Assembly (NCBI RefSeq): GCF_000020785.1
Contig: NC_011126.1
Span: 868,001 to 932,000 of the forward strand
From: Hydrogenobaculum sp. Y04AAS1
GTDB lineage: Bacteria; Aquificota; Aquificia; Aquificales; Aquificaceae
DNA length: 64,000 nt
Reading direction: 5' to 3'
Below the pieces are notes generated by a model. That model saw only the letters and a program-made list of their open reading frames with translations. It did no database searches and was not told the origin of the DNA. The position numbers were made by a program, and so were the translations under genes. Position 1 is the first letter of the stretch. Each line of letters begins with the position of its first letter. Below, one piece after another: positions 8,362 to 16,468 of the stretch.

Positions 8362-9783
8362 TCACCTTGTTTGTATACTTACGTAAAATCTTTGCCCATC
8401 CCTTGCCACCAAAAACAACACATATCCAGATTTTACATATTGAGATACAAGCGATTTAAAATCATTTACAGAGTTCACAGGATGGTTGTTTACCATTAGT
8501 ATCACGTCTCCAGGCTGAAGAGAACTAGCTGCTGGACTGTTTGGGCCTACGCTTACCACATAAACACCACCGCCGTAAGTTTGCATCTGTTGTGGAGTTA
8601 GGTTTGCTACAGATATGCCAAGGTCTGTGGTAGTTTGAGTTTCACTAACAGACGTTGGGTTTGTAGGCATTTTCCCTATAGTTACTTTTAAGTCCATGGG
8701 CTTTCCATTTCTTATTATGTGAAATGTGAGAGTAGTACCAGGTTTTGTCTCCATCACTTTAAATTGCAGCTGTTGTATAGTGCTTATATTTTCGTTGTCT
8801 ATACCTACTATAACATCACCCACTTTTATACCAGCTTTATCTGCAGGGCCATTTGGCATAACTTGAACTACCACAGCACCGTTTTGAACTTTTAGAGCTT
8901 TTGCTAAGCTTGGCGTAACTTGTTGTATCATCACACCTATCCATCCCCTTGTAACAGAACCATGTTTTATAATTTGAGAAGATACCCATTTTGCTAAATT
9001 TATAGGGATGGCAAAGCCAAGACCTTGACCGCCTTCTACCATAGCAGAGTTTATACCTATTACCTGGCCTTGTATATTTACAAGAGGCCCGCCGCTGTTG
9101 CCTGGGTTTATAGCAGCATCCGTTTGTATGTAATTTTCATATTGAGTTAAACCTATACTCCTATGTAAAGCAGATATAACCCCCATCGTCACAGTCCTAT
9201 CTAGGCCATAAGGATTACCTATAGCTAGCACGATTTGGCCCACTTGGAGTGTATCTGAATTACCAAGCGTTGCCACTCTTGAATCTGGATCTTTTATCCC
9301 CTTTGCACTAACTTCTAATACTGCCAAATCTGTTTTTGGATCTGCACCTAATACTTTAGCTTGATGCTGTTCATTTTTTCCAAAATTCACCACTACGCTT
9401 TTGCTATGAGCTATAACATGGTTGTTTGTAAGTATAAAAAACGTATCGTTTTGCTTGTTGTATTCAAATATAACACCGGACCCAAGAGCCTTTGTTTCTT
9501 GTGGTATCGAAGGTGTTGGAAGGTCAAAACCAGGTATTTGTGGAAAAAGCGGTACGTTTACCTCTTGGGTAGAAAATATCGTTACCACAGAAGGAGAGAC
9601 TCTTTTTACAATCTGCACAAGTTCATCTTGCATCTGTGCCAATACTGGTACATTTAATTTGAGTTGGTACTGGCTAGACGGTTGCTGAGTCGAGGTAGCT
9701 TGTTCTACTCTACTTTTCTTCACACAGGAGTTTGTGAAAAACAAAAGGGCAAATACAGATAATATTGCAAAAATTTTTCTCAT
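8362..9783 (-). CDS. HtrA/Deg-type periplasmic serine protease
   Basis: The 473-aa protein has the trypsin-like triad His122 (TNNHVIA), Asp152 (KTDLAVLEV) and Ser230 (NPGNSGGP). Two PDZ domains follow, at about residues 285-375 and 390-473. The N-terminus has a hydrophobic signal ending at Cys20 (FFTNSC), so it may be a lipoprotein, though the lipobox is imperfect. It should degrade or refold damaged envelope proteins. Its neighbour downstream is a stress-type sigma factor 21 nt away, which suggests joint envelope-stress expression. Confidence 0.92.
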   Translation of the reverse strand: MRKIFAILSVFALLFFTNSCVKKSRVEQATSTQQPSSQYQLKLNVPVLAQMQDELVQIVKRVSPSVVTIFSTQEVNVPLFPQIPGFDLPTPSIPQETKALGSGVIFEYNKQNDTFFILTNNHVIAHSKSVVVNFGKNEQHQAKVLGADPKTDLAVLEVSAKGIKDPDSRVATLGNSDTLQVGQIVLAIGNPYGLDRTVTMGVISALHRSIGLTQYENYIQTDAAINPGNSGGPLVNIQGQVIGINSAMVEGGQGLGFAIPINLAKWVSSQIIKHGSVTRGWIGVMIQQVTPSLAKALKVQNGAVVVQVMPNGPADKAGIKVGDVIVGIDNENISTIQQLQFKVMETKPGTTLTFHIIRNGKPMDLKVTIGKMPTNPTSVSETQTTTDLGISVANLTPQQMQTYGGGVYVVSVGPNSPAASSLQPGDVILMVNNHPVNSVNDFKSLVSQYVKSGYVLFLVARDGQRFYVSIQTR

Positions 9784-9787
9784 GTCT

Positions 9788-10399
9788 TCACACCTCTATT
9801 AAAAATGATAACACAACAAAAGAAGGATTTTCTATTTTTAATAATGTATCCTTTATCTGTGATTTACTAATGAAATAATTGCTATATTTTTTCTTTGGTT
9901 TGCCAGTCTTATTAATAAACTTAAGTAATTCAAGCTTTGTAAAATCAAGATAGTATACTCTTTTTTCAAATACTTTTATATTTTTTGATTTTAAAAGCTC
10001 AAAAACTCTATTCTCATCTGGAAATTCGTATATCCAATTTTCTAAACTCCCCCTTACCGGCAAAGAGCAAGCTACATATTTTTTTGATACCCTAATCATC
10101 TCTTTTATAGATAGCTCTGTGTTGCATAAATGCAAAGCAAAATTGCTAATTACCATATCAAAGCTCTCATCTTTAAAAGGTAGTTCTTCAGCGCTTCCTA
10201 CAAAGAAGTTTTTATGACAAGTTTTTAGGCTTTTATCAATATCAATAGCCATACATCTATTTAGGTGTTTAGTCAAAAATCCAGTCCCAGCTCCTACATC
10301 AAGAGCATTTTCGTATTCTAAATGTTTTATAATTTCTAAAAGGTTATCTGCCGCTTGTTTTTGTACAACGGCATATTTTTCGTATAAGGTTTTATTCAT
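9788..10399 (-). CDS. SAM-dependent methyltransferase, BioC-like
   Basis: The 203-aa protein has class I methyltransferase motif I (ALDVGAGTGFLTKHL), an acidic end of strand 2 (AIDIDKS) and a motif IV-like FDMVISNFALHLC. The N-terminal Y-E-K-Y-A-V-V-Q-K-Q-A and the overall layout resemble BioC, which methylates malonyl-ACP to open pimelate synthesis for biotin. At about 200 aa it is shorter than E. coli BioC (about 250). It overlaps the lipoate ligase gene by 8 nt and follows fabZ, so a cofactor/fatty-acid context fits. BioC function is an inference. Confidence 0.65.
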   Translation of the reverse strand: MNKTLYEKYAVVQKQAADNLLEIIKHLEYENALDVGAGTGFLTKHLNRCMAIDIDKSLKTCHKNFFVGSAEELPFKDESFDMVISNFALHLCNTELSIKEMIRVSKKYVACSLPVRGSLENWIYEFPDENRVFELLKSKNIKVFEKRVYYLDFTKLELLKFINKTGKPKKKYSNYFISKSQIKDTLLKIENPSFVVLSFLIEV

Positions 10400-11423
10400 T
10401 TATAATTTTTAAAATAATATCCGACAACTCTTCATCTGTCATAAAAGAAATTTTTAGGTTTGTATTATCAAAAAATGTTTTTATCTTTTGTTTTATCTCA
10501 TCAAAGTAAGAAAATTTAAGGTAGCTTTCTAAATCCTTGATGGCACTTGGTGGTGTGGCAAAAAAGTCTCCATTTATAATTATATATTCTAAAAGCCTTT
10601 TAGATTTATCTATTTTAAAACTTATTTTAAAAGTCCCTGCTTTGGTACGTATGGTTTTTGTGCTTATAAGCTTATCTGCAATCTCATTTTCAAATATCCA
10701 TTCTTTTGAGTTTAATTTGTTAGAAATCTCATCTAAAAGTTTAATCTCTTCTTGTGTTAAATCTTCTTGTTCTAAACCAAACTCTTCAAATTCTTTTTCT
10801 ATGGCTTTTGCAATATCTTCAAAAGATGGAGCATAACCAAGTTCTTGCTTTAAAGATGTAACTCTTTCTTTGGCAGAAGATATATTTTTGTCTTGGAGCT
10901 TTTCGTAAGGTATTTTTAACAAAGAGGCCATTTTGTCTGGATCAAAATCTATAAGTATAGTACCTTGATACAAAAAAGCCCCATCTTGTAGAACACCGCC
11001 AGTACCAGATATTTTTTTGGAGTTTATCTCGATGTCGTTTCTTGGTCTATATTTGGCGTTTAGACCAAAACTTGACAAAGCCTTTGCCACTTTTTCACAC
11101 ATGTATTGAGAAAGCTCTTCGTAATTTTTTATATTAAAGTCCTTTAAAGAGGCTACTATTTCCCATCCTATTTGAGCTTTGTTAAAATATATAGCACCGC
11201 CCCCTGTTCTTCTTCTTCCTATATCTATGTTTAGAGACTCACAAAGCTCTAAATTTACCTCATCATAGGGATTTTGATGATAACCTATGAGTACACATTC
11301 TGGATCAAAGCTTAAAAATCTAAGCGTATTTGGTATTTTGTTTTGGGCTTTTAAAGAAAGTAAAACAGAGTCAAGAGCCATATGGTAATACCAAGGTTTA
11401 TTAAAAGTGTACAAAACCCTCAT
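10392..11423 (-). CDS. lplA: Lipoate-protein ligase A family protein
   Basis: The 343-aa protein has the LplA/BPL fold motifs [11 protein letters not shown] (lipoyl-AMP loop) and KISGTGG (catalytic lysine region). It attaches lipoate to E2 or GcvH carrier domains in the cytoplasm. The C-terminal ~100 residues ([12 protein letters not shown] onwards) match the small accessory domain of LplA. Octanoyltransferase LipM is an alternative with the same fold, but the C-terminal domain favours LplA. It overlaps fabZ by 4 nt and the methyltransferase by 8 nt. Confidence 0.78.
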   Translation of the reverse strand: MRVLYTFNKPWYYHMALDSVLLSLKAQNKIPNTLRFLSFDPECVLIGYHQNPYDEVNLELCESLNIDIGRRRTGGGAIYFNKAQIGWEIVASLKDFNIKNYEELSQYMCEKVAKALSSFGLNAKYRPRNDIEINSKKISGTGGVLQDGAFLYQGTILIDFDPDKMASLLKIPYEKLQDKNISSAKERVTSLKQELGYAPSFEDIAKAIEKEFEEFGLEQEDLTQEEIKLLDEISNKLNSKEWIFENEIADKLISTKTIRTKAGTFKISFKIDKSKRLLEYIIINGDFFATPPSAIKDLESYLKFSYFDEIKQKIKTFFDNTNLKISFMTDEELSDIILKIINE

Positions 11424-11866
11424 TTCTTGATAGATTCAAGCTCTCTGGCAGCTGCCATTAAAATCGCCTCCGCCACTACCTGGTTGTTTACTGTGGCAGT
11501 ACCTTTCATTTTTGATATGGTTTTTTTAAGAGATATGGTTTCAAGTTCCATTATAAGCTGGTCTCCTGGGTATACTGGCCTTTTAAACCTCGCTTCATCT
11601 ATACCGGCAAACACCACCGCATATTTTCCTATTTCAAGCCCAAGACTTTTTATCATCAATATTCCGCCCACTTGGGCCATAGCCTCAAGCATAAGAACTC
11701 CCGGCATCAAAGGATAACCTGGAAAATGCCCTTGGAAAAAAGGTTCGTTCACACTCACGTTTTTAAGTCCAACTATACGTTTTCCAAGCTCCATCTCCAA
11801 TATCTTATCCACCAATAGAAGCGGATATCTGTGTGGTATTATCTTCATAATTTCTAAGACATCCAT
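11420..11866 (-). CDS. fabZ: 3-hydroxyacyl-ACP dehydratase
   Basis: The 148-aa hot-dog protein starts [16 protein letters not shown] and contains the catalytic motif [20 protein letters not shown] with His47 and Glu61. It dehydrates 3-hydroxyacyl-ACP in fatty acid elongation. Length matches FabZ; the position of the glutamate argues for FabZ over FabA. A TTGGAGG site precedes the ATG. Its stop overlaps lplA by 4 nt, so it probably heads the operon running to truB. The divergent Memo-like gene starts 46 nt away. Confidence 0.93.
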   Translation of the reverse strand: MDVLEIMKIIPHRYPLLLVDKILEMELGKRIVGLKNVSVNEPFFQGHFPGYPLMPGVLMLEAMAQVGGILMIKSLGLEIGKYAVVFAGIDEARFKRPVYPGDQLIMELETISLKKTISKMKGTATVNNQVVAEAILMAAARELESIKK

Positions 11867-11899
11867 ATCTTGCCTCCAATTAAATTAGATATTTTATTA

Positions 11900-11905
11900 T
11901 ATAAT
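11900..11905 (+). promoter_or_regulatory. -10 box placed for a leaderless Memo-like mRNA
   Basis: TATAAT ends exactly 6 nt before the ATG at 11912, and no Shine-Dalgarno sequence is present. Transcription would begin at or next to the start codon. The -35 (CAATTA) is weak. Confidence 0.55.
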
Positions 11906-11911
11906 ATTTTT

Positions 11912-12700
11912 ATGGTTAGAGAAGAAGCTGTAGCTGGACTTTTTTATCCGGGGGATAAGGATATACTTTTACAAGCCATAAACTTGGTATGTGAAAACGA
12001 GGTTATCCAAGATGTAGATGCAAAAGGTGTCATAGTACCACATGCTGGTTATATATACTCTGGGCATACGGCTTGTAGTGTTTATAAAAGACTAAAACCA
12101 AAGAAAAACATCATAATGATGGGGCCAAACCACACCGGCCAAGGCCCAGTAATATCAATAGACAGCTCGGATGCCTGGAAAACGCCCCTTGGGGAAGTAC
12201 CTATAAACAAAGAACTACGAGACAAGATAGCCTCTTTTGGTATAGAGATAGAACCCAAAGCCCATATAAAAGAGCATTCTTTAGAAGTACAACTTCCTTT
12301 TTTACAGGTGTATTTTAAAGATTTTACTATAGTACCTATGATATTGGGGTTTTTAGATTATGAGACTATAGTAAAATTTGGTAAATTCTTATCGTCTTTT
12401 GTAGATGATGATACCCTCATATTAGTTAGCTCTGATATGTCTCACTATATATCCCAAGAAGAGGCCCAGAAAAAAGATAGCTTTCTTTACGATACTATAT
12501 CAAGGTTAGATTCCAAAGAGCTCTACAGAAGAGCTATCCAATACAACATCACAATGTGCGGGTTTATACCGGCAGCAGTGGCCATAGAAGCCCTAAAGGA
12601 TAAAGTGAAAAAAGCTTATGCGGTGGAATATACAAATTCTGGTATGGTCACAAAAGATTTTGAAAAAGTAGTGGCATACCTTGGTGTTATCTTTGAATGA
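11912..12700 (+). CDS. AmmeMemoRadiSam system protein B (Memo family)
   Basis: The 262-aa protein has the Memo pattern: AGLFYPGD near the start, VPHAGYIYSGHTA (first metal histidine), MGPNHTG, EHSLEVQLPFLQ and VSSDMSHY. These residues form the metal site in the LigB-like fold. A TTG at 11870 would add 14 residues, but the family normally starts near VREEAVAG and a -10 box sits 6 nt before 11912, so I use that ATG. The biochemical role of bacterial Memo is unsettled. The stop overlaps the next gene by 4 nt. Confidence 0.85.
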   Translation: MVREEAVAGLFYPGDKDILLQAINLVCENEVIQDVDAKGVIVPHAGYIYSGHTACSVYKRLKPKKNIIMMGPNHTGQGPVISIDSSDAWKTPLGEVPINKELRDKIASFGIEIEPKAHIKEHSLEVQLPFLQVYFKDFTIVPMILGFLDYETIVKFGKFLSSFVDDDTLILVSSDMSHYISQEEAQKKDSFLYDTISRLDSKELYRRAIQYNITMCGFIPAAVAIEALKDKVKKAYAVEYTNSGMVTKDFEKVVAYLGVIFE

Positions 12701-13176
12701 AAATAGCCACCATAGGCTTTTCTGGAAGTGGTAAATCCTACATTGCATCCATTTTAGAAGGTCTTGGCTTTTATTGGCTGCGCTCAGACGCCATTAGAAA
12801 ATCTTTGTTTGGAAGCTTTTACGATGAAGAAACCACCAAAAAAGTCTACGAAGAGCTTATAAAAAGGGCAAAAGAGCACAAAGATGCCATTTTGGATGCA
12901 ACGTTTCTTAAAAAATGGCAAAGAAAACTCGTTGTAGATAACTTCCCCGATGAGTATTATTTTATTTTAATAAAAGCCGATGAAAACATCATAAAACAAA
13001 GGCTTCAAACGAGAAAAGATATATCTGATGCAGATTTTAATATCTATCTTATGCAAAAAGCCTCTTTTGAACCCCCAGACGAGATTCCACCAGATAGACT
13101 AATAAGCGTTGAAAACAATGGAAAAGAAGACATAAGCTTACTTTTAAAAAGCTTAATAAATAAAATAAAAGCTTGA
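12697..13176 (+). CDS. Small P-loop kinase/ATPase
   Basis: The 159-aa protein has a Walker A (GFSGSGKSY, residues 8-15) and a likely substrate acid in WLRSDAIRKSLFG. It also has a ILDATFLKKWQRK region and a R-L-Q-T-R-K lid resembling zeta-toxin, gluconate-kinase or polynucleotide-kinase-like small-molecule kinases (AAA_33 group). It overlaps the Memo-like gene by 4 nt, so the two are co-expressed. The substrate is unknown and I would not name one. Confidence 0.7.
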   Translation: MKIATIGFSGSGKSYIASILEGLGFYWLRSDAIRKSLFGSFYDEETTKKVYEELIKRAKEHKDAILDATFLKKWQRKLVVDNFPDEYYFILIKADENIIKQRLQTRKDISDADFNIYLMQKASFEPPDEIPPDRLISVENNGKEDISLLLKSLINKIKA

Positions 13177-13239
13177 ATATATTAAATCTTTCAATGCATC
13201 CGTTCGTAATATTTATAACTTGTCAATTGTTAACATTTT

Positions 13240-13255
13240 TGTAAACATATTTACA
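13240..13255 (+). promoter_or_regulatory. NifA-type upstream activator site before glnB
   Basis: TGT-N10-ACA (TGTAAACATATTTACA) lies in an 18-bp perfect palindrome TTGTAAA-CATA-TTTACAA (13239-13256). Its centre is about 88 nt upstream of the predicted sigma-54 start, a normal distance for NifA. The NifA gene itself is not in this window. Confidence 0.7.
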
Positions 13256-13309
13256 ATCAGTGCAAAATAGCATTTCAGTAATTCCCAGAAATATCAACAA
13301 TTTTGTAGA

Positions 13310-13325
13310 TGGTATAAAATTTGCT
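13310..13325 (+). promoter_or_regulatory. Sigma-54 (RpoN) promoter of glnB-amtB
   Basis: The sequence TGGTATAAAATTTGCT has GG (13311-13312) and GC (13323-13324) exactly 10 nt apart, with TTTGCT matching the -12 element. The -24 element (TGGTATA versus TGGCACG) is weaker. The start would fall near 13336, 25 nt before the glnB ATG. The element also forms a TGGTATA...TATACCA inverted repeat. Confidence 0.7.
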
Positions 13326-13357
13326 ATACCATATTTAGAAAACTTTTTAGGAGGTAG

Positions 13358-13699
<342 letters not shown>

Positions 13700-13722
13700 A
13701 AACTTTTAAAGGAGGTATAGAT

Positions 13723-14997
13723 ATGCTTAAAAAAGTCGGGTTAGGTTTTCTGCTTCTTACAGGAAGCGCTTTTGCCGATACGGCGCCAAAGCTAAACCAC
13801 GGTGATACAGCGTGGATGCTGGTAGCAAGCTCTTTGGTTATGCTTATGACCATACCAGGCTTGGCGTTTTTCTACGGTGGTATGGCAAAGAAAAAAGATC
13901 TTTTAAACACCATAGCCCTTAGTTTTATGGCTTATGCTATAACAAGTGTCATATGGGTACTTTACGCTTACTCTCTTGCCTTCGGTGCAGATGTGCACGG
14001 TATCATCGGTAATTTGCAATATCTTTTTATGAACGGAGTGACATCTAACACGATTCATCCATCTACCAATATACCTGAGTTTATATACGCTGGATTTCAA
14101 TTAGCTTTTGCTGCTATAGCTGTGGCTTTGATAAGTGGTTCTTTGATAGAAAGGCTAAAGTTTAGTGCATGGCTTGTGATAGTGCCTCTTTGTATTTCAT
14201 TTGTGTATGTTCCTGTGGCTCACTGGGTATGGGGAGGTGGATGGTTAGCTAAGCTTGGAGCTGTTGATTTTGCAGGTGGTATCGTTATCCATATAACTGC
14301 TGGTTTTGGTGGTCTTGCCGGTGCTCTTGTGCTTGGTAAACGTAAAAATACACAGCTTGTGCCAAACAACGTAGCTTATACTGTGCTTGGGGCTGGTCTT
14401 CTTTGGTTTGGATGGTTTGGTTTTAACGCTGGTTCAGAAGTGGCAGCTGATGGCATAGCTTCAAGTGCATGGCTTGTAACAAACACAGCCGGAGCCATAG
14501 CGGCTATATCCTGGATGATAACAGAATGGAAGATCCACGGAAAACCCACAACGCTCGGTATAGCCTCTGGTGCCATAGCAGGTTTGGCTGGTATAACCCC
14601 TGCTTCTGGTTATGTAAACATCATGGGTGCTATGGTTATAGGTATATTGGCTGGTGTATTGCCTGTGCTTGCGGTATCTTGGCTAAAACCAAAGCTTGGT
14701 TACGATGACGCTCTTGATGTATTTGGAGTGCATGGTGTAGCAAGTTTCTTCGGTGTTATTTTAACTGGTGTGTTTGCAGATCCATCTATAAACCCTTCTG
14801 AAAAAGGTATTTTGTACGGAAATTCTCATCTTCTTATAGCCCAAATAATAGCATCTATATCTACTATGATTTACGCTTTTGTGGTAAGCTTTGTTATCTT
14901 TAAAATAGTAGATATAACGATGGGTATAAGGATAAGAAAAGAAGAGGAGATAGAAGGCTTAGACTCAGTAGCTCATGGTGAAACAGCTTACAACTAA
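13723..14997 (+). CDS. amtB: Ammonium transporter
   Basis: The mature protein has about 11 membrane segments with Amt signatures FYGGMAKKKDLLNT, AGGIVIHITAGFGGLAGALVLG (twin-histidine region) and FGVHGVASFFG. A cleavable signal peptide (GLGFLLLTGSAFA) precedes it, as in other Amt proteins. An ATG at 13696 also lies in frame and overlaps glnB, but AAAGGAGG sits 7 nt before the ATG at 13723, so I choose that start (424 aa). It conducts ammonium and is regulated by the adjacent P-II. Confidence 0.94.
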   Translation: MLKKVGLGFLLLTGSAFADTAPKLNHGDTAWMLVASSLVMLMTIPGLAFFYGGMAKKKDLLNTIALSFMAYAITSVIWVLYAYSLAFGADVHGIIGNLQYLFMNGVTSNTIHPSTNIPEFIYAGFQLAFAAIAVALISGSLIERLKFSAWLVIVPLCISFVYVPVAHWVWGGGWLAKLGAVDFAGGIVIHITAGFGGLAGALVLGKRKNTQLVPNNVAYTVLGAGLLWFGWFGFNAGSEVAADGIASSAWLVTNTAGAIAAISWMITEWKIHGKPTTLGIASGAIAGLAGITPASGYVNIMGAMVIGILAGVLPVLAVSWLKPKLGYDDALDVFGVHGVASFFGVILTGVFADPSINPSEKGILYGNSHLLIAQIIASISTMIYAFVVSFVIFKIVDITMGIRIRKEEEIEGLDSVAHGETAYN

Positions 14998-15018
14998 CAT
15001 TTTAAGGAAGTTTATTAT

Positions 15019-16164
15019 ATGAAAAACTTTAAAACTTACAAACAAAATTACAAACGCTTTTTCATGACCTTGGCCATCCTATCCCTCCCCCTCTCCTTCA
15101 GGGGGGCTTATGCCTTCCAACTAGATGAAGGGGCTTTTGGTAAGCTAAATATAGATGGTGCTGTAAGTGGCTACTACCTTTACTCAAATAACGTACCTCC
15201 AAATTCTACTCCTCCTCCTAATGGAGATAAGAAAAATCGTTACGATATATCAAATGCCCTTGTAAATATATCAAAACCAGACGGTGTAGTAAGGTTTACT
15301 ATAGTAGCTGGTGCTTACGCTTTTCCTACAGTAGGTGAAACCACAGCCAAAACTACCCAAAGCGGATATAACACAGATCTATACTCTGCTTTGCCCATAG
15401 CTTACTTGGAGTTTGATCCAAATTCAAGCGTATCTATAAAAGCTGGTAAGCTTCCTACGATGATAGGCTACGAGTCAGCGTTTACCTATCAAAACATAGA
15501 TATCCAAAGAAGCATACTTTGGGGTATGCAACCTGTAGTAAGTAGAGGTATTAGGTTTACTTACACAAAAGGTATCTTTACAGGTAATATTGAACTAAAC
15601 GATGGTTTTTACTCTGAGAAAAAACTAGCTGTAGAAGGCTCTTTTAGTTTGGCTCCAAATCAAAACTCCTCTATAAGCTTTAACTTTATATATCCAGATA
15701 AAAGCACAAAACCAAACCCAACAGCCAGTCCTGCCAACAAACAAGAGTATGAGCTAACTGGCTCTTATACAGTATCTAAATTTACATTTGCCTTTGATTC
15801 TATGTATGTACATGTGCCTACCGAGACAGATCCATCGGTAAGTACTCAATCAAACCACGCTTTTGGTATAGCTGGTTATGCCACTTACAATATAAACGAT
15901 GCATGGTCTTTGAATGCAAGGGCCGAGTATGACGAGGAAGGGACTTCTGGCACCGATATAATGGGCTTTGGTCTTGGAGCTCACGCTTATTCTATCACTA
16001 TAACACCAGAATACAAGTATAAGCAATTTTTCATAAGACCTGAAGTATCTTATGTCCACATTACAAACGTAGCCTCAGCTTACTATTACACCTCACCATC
16101 TGATACTACACCTACAAAAAATACTCAAATAAGACTTGGTTTAGAAGCTGGATTTGTATTTTAA
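15019..16164 (+). CDS. Outer-membrane beta-barrel porin (BBP2/OmpL-like) in the glnB-amtB operon
   Basis: The 381-aa protein has a signal peptide ending near AYA-FQL. It then shows alternating beta-strand sequence with the BBP2-type block SIKAGKLPTMIGYESAF...QRSILWGMQPVVSRGIRFTY and a terminal phenylalanine (LEAGFVF) typical of BAM-inserted barrels. It starts 21 nt after amtB with an AAGGAAG site and no promoter of its own, so it should respond to nitrogen limitation with glnB-amtB. It may let ammonium or another nitrogen compound cross the outer membrane; the substrate is inferred from context only. Confidence 0.75.
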   Translation: MKNFKTYKQNYKRFFMTLAILSLPLSFRGAYAFQLDEGAFGKLNIDGAVSGYYLYSNNVPPNSTPPPNGDKKNRYDISNALVNISKPDGVVRFTIVAGAYAFPTVGETTAKTTQSGYNTDLYSALPIAYLEFDPNSSVSIKAGKLPTMIGYESAFTYQNIDIQRSILWGMQPVVSRGIRFTYTKGIFTGNIELNDGFYSEKKLAVEGSFSLAPNQNSSISFNFIYPDKSTKPNPTASPANKQEYELTGSYTVSKFTFAFDSMYVHVPTETDPSVSTQSNHAFGIAGYATYNINDAWSLNARAEYDEEGTSGTDIMGFGLGAHAYSITITPEYKYKQFFIRPEVSYVHITNVASAYYYTSPSDTTPTKNTQIRLGLEAGFVF

Positions 16165-16196
16165 AAAACATGGGTAAATGAGTGAGGGAGTAAAAG

Positions 16197-16328
16197 ATGG
16201 ACTTTTTTGAAGGTATGGAAATTAAGTCTTACCTTCAGCCCATCTTTTCTTTTAAAACCCAAGATTTGGTTGGTTTTGAAGCTCTTTGTAGAGGCTTTAA
16301 AAATGACAACATGATAATCGTTGTTTAA
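16197..16328 (+). pseudogene. EAL-domain phosphodiesterase remnant (N-terminal 43 residues)
   Basis: A frame of 43 codons from ATG 16197 encodes YLQPIFSFKTQDLVGFEALC, the start of an EAL c-di-GMP phosphodiesterase domain including the E-A-L variant. It ends at TAA (16326) soon after, and none of the remaining ~200 domain residues follow. A GTGAGGGAG site precedes it. It is either a decayed gene or the scar of a deletion between the two porins. Confidence 0.7.
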
Positions 16329-16387
16329 ACTTGCAAAAAGATAATATTTCTTGATTATTTATATCATCAAATTTATGATATATATTA

Positions 16388-16416
16388 TTGTATTTTTTAA
16401 AGCGTTATGTTAAATT
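16388..16416 (+). promoter_or_regulatory. Promoter of the molybdate-block porin
   Basis: TTGTAT (16388-16393), 17 nt, then TGT-TAAATT (-10 at 16411-16416, extended by TG). The leader to the ATG at 16469 would be about 46 nt and contains a 14-bp palindrome TTAAAGTACTTTAA (16432-16445) and TAGGAGG. Confidence 0.55.
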
Positions 16417-16426
16417 ATATATAACG
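16403..16426 (+). promoter_or_regulatory. ModE-like operator overlapping the porin -10
   Basis: CGTTAT-N12-ATAACG is a 24-bp inverted repeat whose halves resemble the CGTTATAT / ATATAACG halves of known ModE sites. It covers the -10 box, the expected place for repression. modE itself lies two genes downstream in the same block. Confidence 0.6.
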
Positions 16427-16468
16427 GAAGATTAAAGTACTTTAAAGTAGATTTAGGAGGAAAAAACA

